From Aurifilum marmelostoma (taxonomy: Eukaryota; Ascomycota; Sordariomycetes; Diaporthales; Cryphonectriaceae): a DNA stretch of 64,000 bases. The notes under the pieces were generated by a model that saw only the letters and a list, made by a program, of their open reading frames with translations, made no database searches and was not told the origin of the DNA. The stretch covers positions 1,116,001 to 1,180,000 of the forward strand of contig JAMXSV010000003.1 of assembly GCA_027559495.1 (NCBI GenBank), read 5' to 3'. Positions 36,599 through 45,818 of the stretch are shown here, in pieces (the stretch's first letter is position 1; each line of letters opens with the position of its first letter). Position numbers and translations under genes: made by a program.

Positions 36599-38236
36599 AT
36601 GGCCATCAGCCTCCAAACCCTCGCCGCCGAGCTCGGCATCACCACCATCCTCGCCGCCCCGCGCGACCTACACTTCATCCTCATAACCCGCAGCCTCCGC
36701 ATGGCCGCATACGGCGGCGCATCGCTCGTCCTCGCCCTCCTCTTCTCCAGCCTGGGGATCTCCGAGGCGCGCATCGGCCTGTTCATGACACTGACCCTGC
36801 TCGGCGACGTCGGCCTCTCCCTGCTGCTCACCCTGGTCGCCGACGCCGTGGGCCGCAGGAAGATACTACTCCTGGGGTGCGCCTGCATGGCAGTTGCGGG
36901 CGTGGCGTTCGCGCTGGCCAGCAGCTACTGGGTTCTGTTGTTGGCCGCGGTGGCCGGCGTGATTTCTGTCTCTGGAAACGAGATCGGTCCGTTCCGCGCT
37001 GTCGAGGAGAGTGTCTTGGCGGGCCTGGTTGCTGAAGAAGGGCGGAGCGACGTGTTTGCCTGGTATGTTGTCGTGGGCACGCTTGGCAGCGCGCTGGGCC
37101 TCACAGGGGCGGGATGGGTGGTGGAAGGGCTGAAGGGACGAGGCTGGGCGGAACTCGAGGCCTTTCGGGTTGTATTCTGGGGGTACGCGGGCGTGGGTGT
37201 GGCCAAGGCAGTGTTTACGAGTCTTCTGAGCGCGAAATGTGAAATCAATGGTGGTTTGGATGGCTACAGACCTGTGGGAGGATCAACAAGAGCAACCAGA
37301 GCGGAAGCGGAAGAAGAAAATGAGAGTGAACGAGCTGGATTCCTCGCTGAGTCGTCAGACAACGAAGACTCTGACCACGAGATGGCTGAACTCTCTGCAG
37401 CGGAACCAACTCCCGCTGCAGCAGCCCCTCCTCCACCTGCAAAACCAAAACGGGGCTTTGCACAGCTCTCCACAAAGACCCGCTGGACCCTCCTCCGGCT
37501 CTGCGCGCTCTTCGCCATCGACTCGATCGCCAGCGGCATGGTCCCTTACTCCCTCATCAACTTCTACATGGACCGCAAGTTCCACATGCCCAAGAGCACC
37601 CTGGGCGACATCATGTCCGTCGTCTGGATCATGAGCAGCATCGGCAACATCTTCGCCTCGGCCATCTCCAAGCGCATCGGCCTCATCAGGACCATGGTCT
37701 TCACTCACTTGCCCTCGGCTATTTTCTTGGCCCTGCTGCCGGTGCCTAATGTCGTCTGGCTCACCGTCGTCTTGTTGGTGGCCAGGGGCACGCTGGCGAG
37801 TATGGACCAGGCGCCTAGGTCGGCGTTCCTGAGTAAAGTGGTGCTGCCTGAGGAGAGGACGGCCGTCATGGGGATAGTGAACGTGGTCAAGACGCTGAGC
37901 CAGAGTGGTGGGCCCACGGTCACCGGGGTCCTGGCTGGAGAGGGGCGGTTCTGGGTCGCGTTCATGGTGGCGGGTACTTTGAAGGCGTCGTATGATCTGG
38001 GCCTGTTGACCTTCTTTCTGAAGACGGAGAGGAGGCGGCTGCCAAGGCTTCGACACAACCGGAGGAGGCATGATGACCGAGGCTGTGCGGTGCACTCGTT
38101 CTATGGTTGTCTTAATTATCATGAAAATACTTGCAAGCGTACCAAAGACTACTTGAGAGAGGTTGCTGCCTTCTTTCTCTCCAGGTACTCATCATACTCG
38201 CTAATTACACTGTATGCATCTGTTGAGAGTCCGTAG
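36599..38236 (+). CDS. Major facilitator superfamily transporter
   Basis: A single-exon 545-aa membrane protein with two six-helix halves: helices begin near MAAYGGASLVLALLFSSLG, LFMTLTLLGDVGLSLLLTLV and ILLLGCACMAVAGVAFALA. The cytoplasmic loop between helices 2 and 3 has the MFS signature form (VADAVGRRK). A long acidic, Pro/Ala-rich central loop (about residues 215-295) separates the halves, and the second half begins with LLRLCALFAIDSIASGMVPY. Substrate unknown. The C-terminal tail after FFLKTE is unusually basic (RRRLPRLRHNRRRHDD) and long. In another frame the same DNA reads EDGEEAAAKASTQPEEA followed by a stop at 38071-38073, which looks more like a normal acidic MFS tail, so a late indel or a missed intron is possible. 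The annotated stop lies only 6 nt from the stop of the convergent transcription-factor gene. Confidence 0.85.
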   Translation: MAISLQTLAAELGITTILAAPRDLHFILITRSLRMAAYGGASLVLALLFSSLGISEARIGLFMTLTLLGDVGLSLLLTLVADAVGRRKILLLGCACMAVAGVAFALASSYWVLLLAAVAGVISVSGNEIGPFRAVEESVLAGLVAEEGRSDVFAWYVVVGTLGSALGLTGAGWVVEGLKGRGWAELEAFRVVFWGYAGVGVAKAVFTSLLSAKCEINGGLDGYRPVGGSTRATRAEAEEENESERAGFLAESSDNEDSDHEMAELSAAEPTPAAAAPPPPAKPKRGFAQLSTKTRWTLLRLCALFAIDSIASGMVPYSLINFYMDRKFHMPKSTLGDIMSVVWIMSSIGNIFASAISKRIGLIRTMVFTHLPSAIFLALLPVPNVVWLTVVLLVARGTLASMDQAPRSAFLSKVVLPEERTAVMGIVNVVKTLSQSGGPTVTGVLAGEGRFWVAFMVAGTLKASYDLGLLTFFLKTERRRLPRLRHNRRRHDDRGCAVHSFYGCLNYHENTCKRTKDYLREVAAFFLSRYSSYSLITLYASVESP

Positions 38237-38242
38237 CAGAAG

Positions 38243-40909
38243 TCAAGGCTCCATGTGAGCATCGCCAAAATCATTTGCCCAAAAAGCTTGCCATGATGAG
38301 GTCGAGGAACCTATGCTGGAAGAGTTCGGACCCAAACCGAGCAGCTCGTAATCTGGCATCAAGTCCGAAATTGCTGTGGCGTAGACGGTTAGTATCCCAC
38401 TCGAACCAAAGAAGAAAAGAGGGAAAGCGAAATCAGTGGTTTCTCACTCACCTGTGAGATAAGGAATGGTGTCATCAGGGATAGGTGGCGCTGATGCCAC
38501 GTTGTTGGGCCGCGGTCGAGAGTCTGATGGTGCACTATCGACCTGACCCAGCACGTAGCGCAGAGCTGCGACGGCCTTTCGTGCACCTCTTAAGATGGTA
38601 CTCTGCCGGCTCCAGATGACAAGTGATGTTTGCAAGAGCTTCCTGATCTTGTCATCATCCACAGGAACAAGATTGCTGTCTCGAAAAGCACCTGGTCCTT
38701 CTTCTTCGCCGTTCATGTCATTAGTGCGCGTCTTGAAGTAGAAGCACAAGATGCTTGTAGCCATGAGGAAGTTGTTCATGACGGCCGAAGACATCCTCCA
38801 GCGATCCTGGTAGAAGAGACCATCCACCTGCGTCTCTTCGTAGACCAGCTGCTGGAACTCGAGACTCTTCACCGCTGCGGCAATGCAGGCAGTGCGCGGC
38901 TTCGCATACTGCTGGTCATGGCTGTAAGGTGACTCTAGGAACTTTCGGTGGACTGTCATCTTCATCTCTTGGACACACATCTCCAGCCATAGTCGCTGAA
39001 TGATCATCTGCGAGGGCAAGTCCAGAGACGACGAGAGGCCTGTCCACCTGAAGATGGGCGGGATTGCCTGCCGGGCTTGCTCGATTCGATCATCGAGCTC
39101 GAGGATTTCGCCGTACGATCGTGGGCGGGCTTCGGTAGCCTTGTCGGCCATGTCGACACCAGAAGCCCGCAATCGAAGTTTGGCGATGACATAGAGAGTA
39201 GGCGTGACCTCGGTCTCGGGCCGCGAGGGAGGCATCTCAGCTGTATCCTCGCTGAAGTCTGAATCATACAGATTCCGGGGCTCCAGAGTGTCGGTGGAGG
39301 CCTCTCTGATCAGCCTGGGGAGACCAAGCTGCGCCGACATAGTCCAGTCCAGCTGCACAATCATCGCCCAGACACGCCTCCGCATCTCTCCCGCAAACGG
39401 CGAAATGCTCGTGTAATGATGAGCATCGCGGTGGTAGCCCATGTGCAGGGCAATCTGCACTATATTGCCCACGATGATCCAGAGACCCAGGTCCACGCCC
39501 CGCTTGTGAAAGACTTCTCCGAGGAAGTAGATGATCAGGGTTTCCAGCACGTACGGCCCGCCCTTGACATATTCGCCCTGCCTAAGGCACTGTATTGACC
39601 TTTCTCGAAACAGATTCACCTGTGCTTGAATCCTTGCAGCTTGAGGAGTTTGGCGAGAACAGGAGTCACCGCCATTCAGGGGTAGTGCGTGAGTAGGATC
39701 GGCAAACGCCTGTGGAAGCTGCGCAGAAAGGCACAGCATGCCGAAGAGGAGGCCAACCCACATGATAGGTGTAGCTTCTGGGTGTTCCCAGAACTCTGCG
39801 TACTGAATATTGGACACAGTCAGAAAAAAAGGTATTTCGAACCCAGTCAGCACGGAATATTACCATGGTTCCACACGTACCTCGCGGAGAAATTGGCCGC
39901 TGTGTATCATGCCTGTGCATCTCTGAGTGAGTACAAACAACGAAACTCGAGTCTGTTTCTGCGGAGAATGCAAGTTCCTCACCTGGGGCTATGTCTACTA
40001 TGGTGAAGTAACGCGACACCATCCTATCAACAGTACTTCGTTCTGGTAAGGATTGAATGATTGATGTCAAAGGTTCGTGCGTCAATCCGCTGTCCAGAAG
40101 CCCCGGCTGCGCAGAGCTTGGCTGCAGACGGACAGGGTCAGGATCGAAGTCTTGCAGTGGACTTTCGTCCTCTTGTGAGAAGAGGTTCTTCAGTTCGGCG
40201 ATGCTGTCAAGGATAGCTGACCAATGCGTAGAGCTACTGTAGCTCACGCTGCTCTGGTGAACTCGGATGCTCCCGTAATCGGATGGGGATGGCGAGACTG
40301 AATCAGGGGTGCTTGCTATTTTCAAAAGAGGTTGGGGGGAGTGCTGTTGCTCTGCCGCACTGGCATCCAATCTGCTTGATGCTTCGTCGGGCGCTGCTTC
40401 ACGGGTACGGGGTGCAGATTGTCTCAGAGCCGTCTGGGACTGCTTCATAAGACTGACCACCAACTTTTCAAGAGTGTTTATTCGATCCTGCACTTCATTG
40501 GCGCCAGTCATCATCCGTTTTGGCGGTCTCACCTGCAACGGGGGGACGGTGGCGTTGGAAGCACCAGGGAAGACACATAATGGTCCGACGCCTCTGCTTG
40601 AGCAGTTGCTGCAAGGGAACTGACGATCACATCGTTGCCTGTTGAAAGTCTGAGTGGACGGTCGGAAATGAGACATAAATGAGGTTCGGGTGGGTGTTGG
40701 TCCACCCACATGGCCATGGTGCTGAGCAGGTATATTACTACTTACTTTCTTCTGCGACACGGGTTGCAGCTGAGCTGAAGCTTTTCCCGGCGCATAGAAG
40801 GAGCAGGCGGCTTCTTGGGCACCCTGTCCGACGGTGGGCCAGAGACCGTAGGTGGCCCTCGAGGTGCCGACAACGGTGGATGCTCTTTGGTCGAGCTGCT
40901 ACTCGACAT
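38243..40909 (-). CDS. Zn2Cys6 fungal transcription factor
   Basis: Five exons: 40909-40746, 40638-39983, 39912-39881, 39802-38452, 38373-38243; 2334 nt, 777 aa. The N-terminal binuclear zinc cluster has exact spacing C48-x2-C51-x6-C58-x5-C64-x2-C67-x8-C76, split by the first intron inside RRRK. A short coiled-coil-like linker follows (VQDRINTLEKLVVSLMKQ). The middle contains a fungal_trans (PF04082-type) region: LETLIIYFLGEVFHKRG, IVQIALHMGYHRDAHHY, EMRRRVWAMIVQLDWTMSAQ and LPRLI. The C-terminus ends WQAFWANDFGDAHMEP, a typical acidic/aromatic end. A 32-nt internal exon (GMIHSGQFLRE) is needed to keep the frame. It is presumably a nuclear pathway regulator; a link to the convergent MFS gene is possible but unproven. 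Confidence 0.92.
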
Positions 40910-42277
40910 GGCTTGGACCTTTACTTAAAGCTGAATTGTAGGGATACGACTTCTGTGGACACTTTGCATTCTGAACGAGAAGAAAGGATTTTTCTTCTTT
41001 TGTAAACCAATTGTCTGGCTGTATCGTCCGCGGATTGATCAAACACGGCCACCAAAATAATGCTAAATTATGCTTGTGGTGCCACAATACTCACACACGA
41101 GTAGACATCTGGTCCGATCTCCGCGGAGGATCGCTTACTTGGTAATTGGGTAAGCAAGGGAACCCACCGTAAGACGTCTTCTAGGTATTATGGGCCATGC
41201 CGGGCAGGGACCTGAGTCCTCCTTGCTGAGTTTCGAAAAGTTGACCAAGATCTCCTGAGCTTGAAAAAATTATGGAGGCCAAGGTAGTGCTCAAAAGGAG
41301 TCTTAGTCATGAGACGCTGAACGAACTGGGTATGAATAAAAGATAATGTGGATTCATATGTACAGTGCATGGTATTTCTTGATCTCCTTTTGCTTAATAT
41401 TCAAGTTCCTTGACCTACATTCGGAAGGGGAGAACCGAAAACCAGATAGAAGAAGGGCAAATCATCTCGACAGCGACAGAAAACAAAGGGAGAAAATGAA
41501 GTGGGTGGAAGAAAGAGAGAGGGGGGGGGGGGATGAAGAGGCTTTTACCTCTTCTTATTAATATCGGATCCCAGAAATTAATGAGCCTGAGAAGGCAAAA
41601 CACAGAACTTGAACTCAAAGACAAAACGCCATGTCTGCTAAGGCTCACCGCCGTTATTGTACCCTTGATACCTACATAATAGTAAGCCATTGTCTTTATG
41701 TTTTGCTCGCAAATTCAGCACGCCTCGTCCCAGATCGGCTCCAAGCATCGAAGAGACTAGGGAGGAAATCTTCTCCAGAATCAATGGACAAGAATTACAG
41801 ATTGCCCAGCTGATCCAGAGTATCACAATTATTCAGGAATATAATGCAACACGATGCGCCAGTATGAATGCTTGAACACCCAATCAATCGACTGAACAAG
41901 TGATTACACTATGAAAATTATGAGACTTTACACGTATTTAGGTATTTATCTACTTACAACTACAGCCGAAACACAAGAGAAAAGAAAACCATGAACTCCA
42001 GCAAACCAGTCTATGGCTTGCCTCTTATCCGTTCAGCCCGTATTGTTCCACCTTCATGGTTGCTGCAATCCAGGCAGCAACCACGATCTCTTTCTAGTAC
42101 GTCGACGAGGTCTTGGAGGCAGTCTTCATGCTGGACCAGTCCACGGGTGCCATCTGAAAAGAGAAACTCTGCAGAAACAAGTGGCGGACTGCCTTTTTTT
42201 TTCTTTTTTTCTTTCTTTTTCCAATTTGTCGTTCTTTTATTGTGGTGGGTATTGTCGATCCAGCCGACGTCGACAAA
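40910..42277. other. Intergenic region with possible coding relic
   Basis: There is no intact gene. At 41700-41875 an ATG-less frame reads RPRSAPSIEETREEIFSRIN, then GQELQIAQLIQSITIIQEY, coding-like in composition but without a compatible upstream exon; it may be a relic. A G-run of about 12 (41521-41532) and T-rich tracts (42196-42225) are present. Confidence 0.35.
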
Positions 42278-42322
42278 GGCAGGGAGGTCTCGAGTGTGCC
42301 TGACCTCGTAGACCTCCCTGCC
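42278..42322. repeat. Strong inverted repeat/hairpin downstream of the 83-aa protein gene
   Basis: Left arm GGCAGGGAGGTCT (42278-42290) is perfectly complementary to right arm AGACCTCCCTGCC (42310-42322). Inside them CGAG (42291-42294) pairs with CTCG (42305-42308) with one bulged T, leaving a 10-nt loop. On the minus strand it begins 12 nt after the stop codon of the 83-aa frame and is followed by an A-rich tract. It could be a 3' UTR structure or the remnant of a small fold-back element. Confidence 0.75.
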
Positions 42323-42334
42323 AACAATCAACCA

Positions 42335-42586
42335 TTAATTCTTGCGGTCTCTCGAGTCGCTTGAGGAGGTTCCAGACTGCTGCTGAGCATTCCGTCTCGC
42401 CTCCATGTTCAGGCGTGTCTCACACGCAGGGCAGGGCTCCGTCTTCATGTGGCGGATGCGAGGGTGCTGGGGACAAAGCGTCTGGTGGGCTTTGCAGTAC
42501 TGAGGCGTCCTCTGGGTTCGCTTCTGCATGACGCATCTGCCAGGCATGTAGCCCCTGCGGGCTGGGCAGTGGTGAACTTTGGGCAT
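42335..42586 (-). CDS. Small Cys/His-rich 83-aa protein
   Basis: A single-exon frame with ATG at 42586 (MPKVHHCPARRGYMPGRCVM) and a Ser/Asp/Arg-rich tail. It contains seven Cys and several His (C7, C18, then QYCKAHQTLCPQHP and EPCPACETR), a pattern resembling zinc-binding knuckles rather than a secreted disulfide protein, and has no signal peptide. Many basic residues suggest a nuclear or nucleic-acid-associated role. I do not recognise the family with confidence; short conserved fungal proteins of this style exist. Length, strong Cys/His periodicity and pyrimidine-rich upstream sequence argue for a true gene. A hairpin follows directly downstream. Confidence 0.6.
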   Translation of the reverse strand: MPKVHHCPARRGYMPGRCVMQKRTQRTPQYCKAHQTLCPQHPRIRHMKTEPCPACETRLNMEARRNAQQQSGTSSSDSRDRKN

Positions 42587-43369
42587 CTTGAGATGTAATC
42601 AAGAGCCCGGCCTCCAGGCGCAGGAAGAGCCAGAGGCCCTGGGTGCTTGAGAACAGACCAGCTGTTCTGTGACTTTTGGCAATGCTGTAGGTGCCAAGGC
42701 AGAGAAATGAGTGAAAATGAAATCTTAGGACTGCAGGAATGGTATGGTCGTGCGTTTTCCGGAGAGCTGCACAATTTTGGACCGGGCGACTAGGCTGTCT
42801 TTATATAGATAAAACTCATTGTCTGTGGCCATCTGGATGTTTTCAAGGTGCCTTCACTTGCTGCTGGATGCCAATGCTCCTGCGAAACGAGTGATCATAA
42901 GTGACCAGAGCGGAGATGCCAACATAGCAGCATTGTCCAAGGTCTCAGCCTGGGATGCCTCTGCATTCTTGCGTCCATGAAAATGGCCTGCGTTCAGCTC
43001 GCCATTCGCAGTTTCAAACCCAGTTGCCCGTCCATTCACCTCATATTTGGACTGCGTGGGCTGAACGGTCCTTCTGGGACCCCCAACATGTGGCACAGTT
43101 TACTTTGTGTAATTATTCCATACTTCCAAACTGCATTACCCACAGGCCCAAGTGACCACCGCCCTTGTTCATTGTTAGAGAGCCTGCTGCGATGTGCCCC
43201 CCCCCCCCCCACCCAAACTGCCATTCTGCTCCATTTATCCTATTGTTCCGTCGTTACCACCATTATACGTTCTCGATGCATATACGCACCCATTTGTAGC
43301 CGGATACGCTACATGCATCGACCCCGTGAAGGACCTCGCCTCTCGCCCCCCCCCCCTTTTTTTTCCCTC
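42587..43369. other. Intergenic region
   Basis: Holds the 5' flank of the 83-aa protein gene. C-runs of 13 (about 43197-43209) and 10 (about 43349-43358, followed by T) are present. No gene was recognised. Confidence 0.45.
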
Positions 43370-43700
43370 CCAAGCCTCAGGAACAACATACTATCCTCGA
43401 TAGGTATCAGCCCATCGTGGATACCGTTGACCAGCAGCAGCCTGCAGCACGACAACATGCCGTTAACGGCATGAGTATGCACGACGGCCGAGTCCCGCTG
43501 CGCGCCGTCCAGCACCTCGTTGACCGTGGCATACCCGTATTTGTCTCAGAGCGCAGGCAGCGGTGTACAGGGGTCCTCGTGCTGCGCGGCGGCCTGCTCG
43601 AGCCACATACGGCTGAACCTTTTGCGCTCTGGGCCGTGGTACCGGGGAGGTGCAAACGGCATTGACGTCCCACCAACAGCCTTCTATTGTGAGAGGTGCA
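43370..43700 (-). pseudogene. Decayed C-terminal fragment of an alpha/beta-hydrolase-like gene
   Basis: Reading the minus strand from about 43665 gives coherent protein-like sequence: MPFAPPRYHGPERKRFSRMW, LEQAAAQHEDPCTPLPAL, a TGA stop (43548-43546), DKYGYATVNEVLDGAQRD, VVHTHAVNGMLSCCRLLLVN and GIHDGLIPIEDSMLFL. The LLLVNGIHDGLIPIED segment resembles the strand-Asp-loop near the C-terminus of alpha/beta-hydrolases. The TGA sits where CGA (Arg) would be expected, so one C-to-T change explains it. Upstream, the similarity seems to jump frame near 43690, and downstream the frame runs into an A/G homopolymer. There is no start or nucleophile region, because the 3' end of SPB4 lies immediately beyond. 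The exact family is uncertain. Confidence 0.45.
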
Positions 43701-43835
43701 GTTTGGGATGGCCTAAAGGTAAGGAGGTCATCATGCCGCCTTCTTTCATTCGAGCAAACTTGTCTGAGAAGATCCGTGCAACGCTGAAATTCGGAAGCCA
43801 GGTGCCGCTTCTCTTTGGTAGAAGGGCAAGGTGTA

Positions 43836-45818
43836 TCAGTCATCGAAGCCAGCGAAATCGTCATCACCTCCGTCCACCTCCATCCTGTCCCCTCCCGTTT
43901 CCTTCCTGACTTTGGCCCTGACTTGTGCAAGAAGCTCTTCCAGCTTCTGCTGCTCCTGCTTGCCTTCGTCCGTCAGGCTAGCCAACCTGGCAGCCTCTCT
44001 CTTCTTCTCCTTCTTTTCGCGTCTCTTCCTGCGGTCTTCTTCCCTCTCTGCTTTACCGCTCCATGCCTCGTTCTTCTTTTTCTGGTCAACGGCCCTCTGC
44101 GCCGCAGCAGCCACGTCCCCATTCTCGATTGCGATCTGCCTCTCTACTAGCGCGGCCTGCCGTTTCTTTTCACGGATCTTGTCCTTGTACGGGATGGCTT
44201 GGATATTGATATCGAGACCCAGCGTGCGATCGATGTCAAGCCCCTTCAGCTCCGGCATCTTGGGCAGCTGGACCAGGCCATATTGCTTTGCGAGGTCGTA
44301 CCAGTCCAAGTCTTTGACGCGGAAGATGGACGATGCCTCGTGCTTGCTATAACTCCTGACGAAACTGGGGAATGCCTTGTGAGACATATCAAACACCTCG
44401 CGGTCGGCGATGGCCAGCGCCCTGATTTTGGCTGCTGCCTCTTCTGCTTCTTCGTCTGTGACGGAGATCTTTGGCTCCTTCAACGGTCGCATAGGAGTCT
44501 TGCGTACGTCCAGAAAATGTATAAAGTCTTCTTCCCGGCCCGGGTGGAGCATGACCACCGCCAGTCCCCGCCGACCAGCTCGCCCAGCCCGACCGGCGCG
44601 GTGGATATAAGTCTTGGGGTCCTGTGGTGGGTCCTGGACAACCAGATCGACCTGTGGGATATCCAGACCCCGTGCTGCCACGTCTGTGCAGAGAAGCACT
44701 GCAGGCGAAGTGGTCGTGAGGAAGCGCGCAAAGTTCTTGTCGCGAGTCTCCGGCCTCAGCTTGCCATGCAGCGGTATCAATTCGAAACCTGCGGGCATGA
44801 TGGCTGGCAGAACCTTGGCCAAGTACCTGACCGACTCGCATGTGTTCAAGAACAGAATGCTTTTGGTAGGACGTGGAGACACGTTCTCTAGCAGCTGTGC
44901 AAGAGCAAGAAATTTGTGGGAGGGTTTGAGCACGAGGTACGTCAGCTGAAGAGAGGCGGGTGTTTTTCTCTGTACAAAATTCAGTATATATTAAATCATC
45001 TTCTCCTCTTGATAAGGAGATAGCCAAACCAACCTCTTCTATTATGCTGCCGTCCTTCAGGCTCTTAACGGTGACAGCTATCCTCTGTGGATTTCTCAGC
45101 CCCGCTCTGATCAGCTCAGACACCGCCTCGCTCATGGAGGCACTGAACAGACCCGTCCTCCTCTGTTTTGGCAGGTACCCAAGTATAGTATTGAGCTGTG
45201 GCTTGAAGCCCAGGTCCAGCAGGCGGTCTGCCTCATCCATGACCAGCACCTCGAGGTTGGAGGTCTTGACAAGCGGAGAGGACAGCAGCTCGGCGAGGCG
45301 GCCCGGCGTGGCGACGAGGAGGTTGGGGGGATTGACGCACGAAGAAGGAGAGGTCGGCGCGCGGTTTCGTTAGGCCCGCGATGAGCAGCTGTGGCACGAC
45401 CACAGGCTCCTTGGACACAGGCCTCTTGTCATCCTCCTTTAGGGTGGGTAGTATCTCGGCCGACGGTGGGTGGAAAGGGAGGATGTTTGTGGTGAGGACG
45501 TCGTAGATTTGTTGTGCCAGCTCCCTGGTGGGACTGATAATGATGCCCGTGACATTGTGTGGCTTCAGGGACTCGTCGGCTCGCAGTACCTTGTCGATGA
45601 CGGGTATTAGGTAGGAAAGGGTTTTGCCGCTGCCGGTGACGGCCTCGACCACCACATCGGTGTGCCTTCGAAAGAGGGGGGATGGTCGCCGCCTGGACAG
45701 GCGTCATGCGTGCGCCCCAGCCATTGCTGTTGATCGAGTCGAGGAGCCAGTCTGCCAGCGGAGGAGTGAGGGCATCCCAAGCTCGCGGGTCTCTTTTGCC
45801 CGAAGTCTTGGGAGGCAT
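43836..45818 (-). CDS. SPB4: SPB4-type DEAD-box RNA helicase (two apparent frameshifts)
   Basis: Predicted nucleolar ATP-dependent helicase for 60S ribosomal subunit assembly. Exon 1 is 45818-45034, exon 2 is 44969-43836 (intron GTTGGT...TACAG). Motifs in order: Q-motif region (DALTPPLADWLLDSI, MTPVQAATIP), Walker A AVTGSGKT, PTRELAQQI, DEAD in VMDEADRLLDLGF, FSASMSE, TDVAARGLDIPQVD, HRAGRAGRAG and the Spb4 block FLDVRKTPM. The C-terminal extension is Lys/Glu-rich. Exons total 1919 nt (3n+2), and the frame shifts twice by one base, each at a run of six G on the plus strand (45676-45681 and 45325-45330) where five are expected. Removing one base at each restores an uninterrupted protein of about 638 aa, the normal family length. 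Sequencing or assembly error is more likely than a pseudogene because the rest is intact. Confidence 0.88.

Noticed and set aside
37355..38122. 255-codon minus-strand frame opposite the MFS gene
   Set aside because: Charged, repetitive antisense shadow of transmembrane coding sequence.
43831..44352. 173-codon plus frame opposite the SPB4 C-terminus
   Set aside because: Ser/Phe-rich mirror of the Lys/Glu-rich helicase tail.
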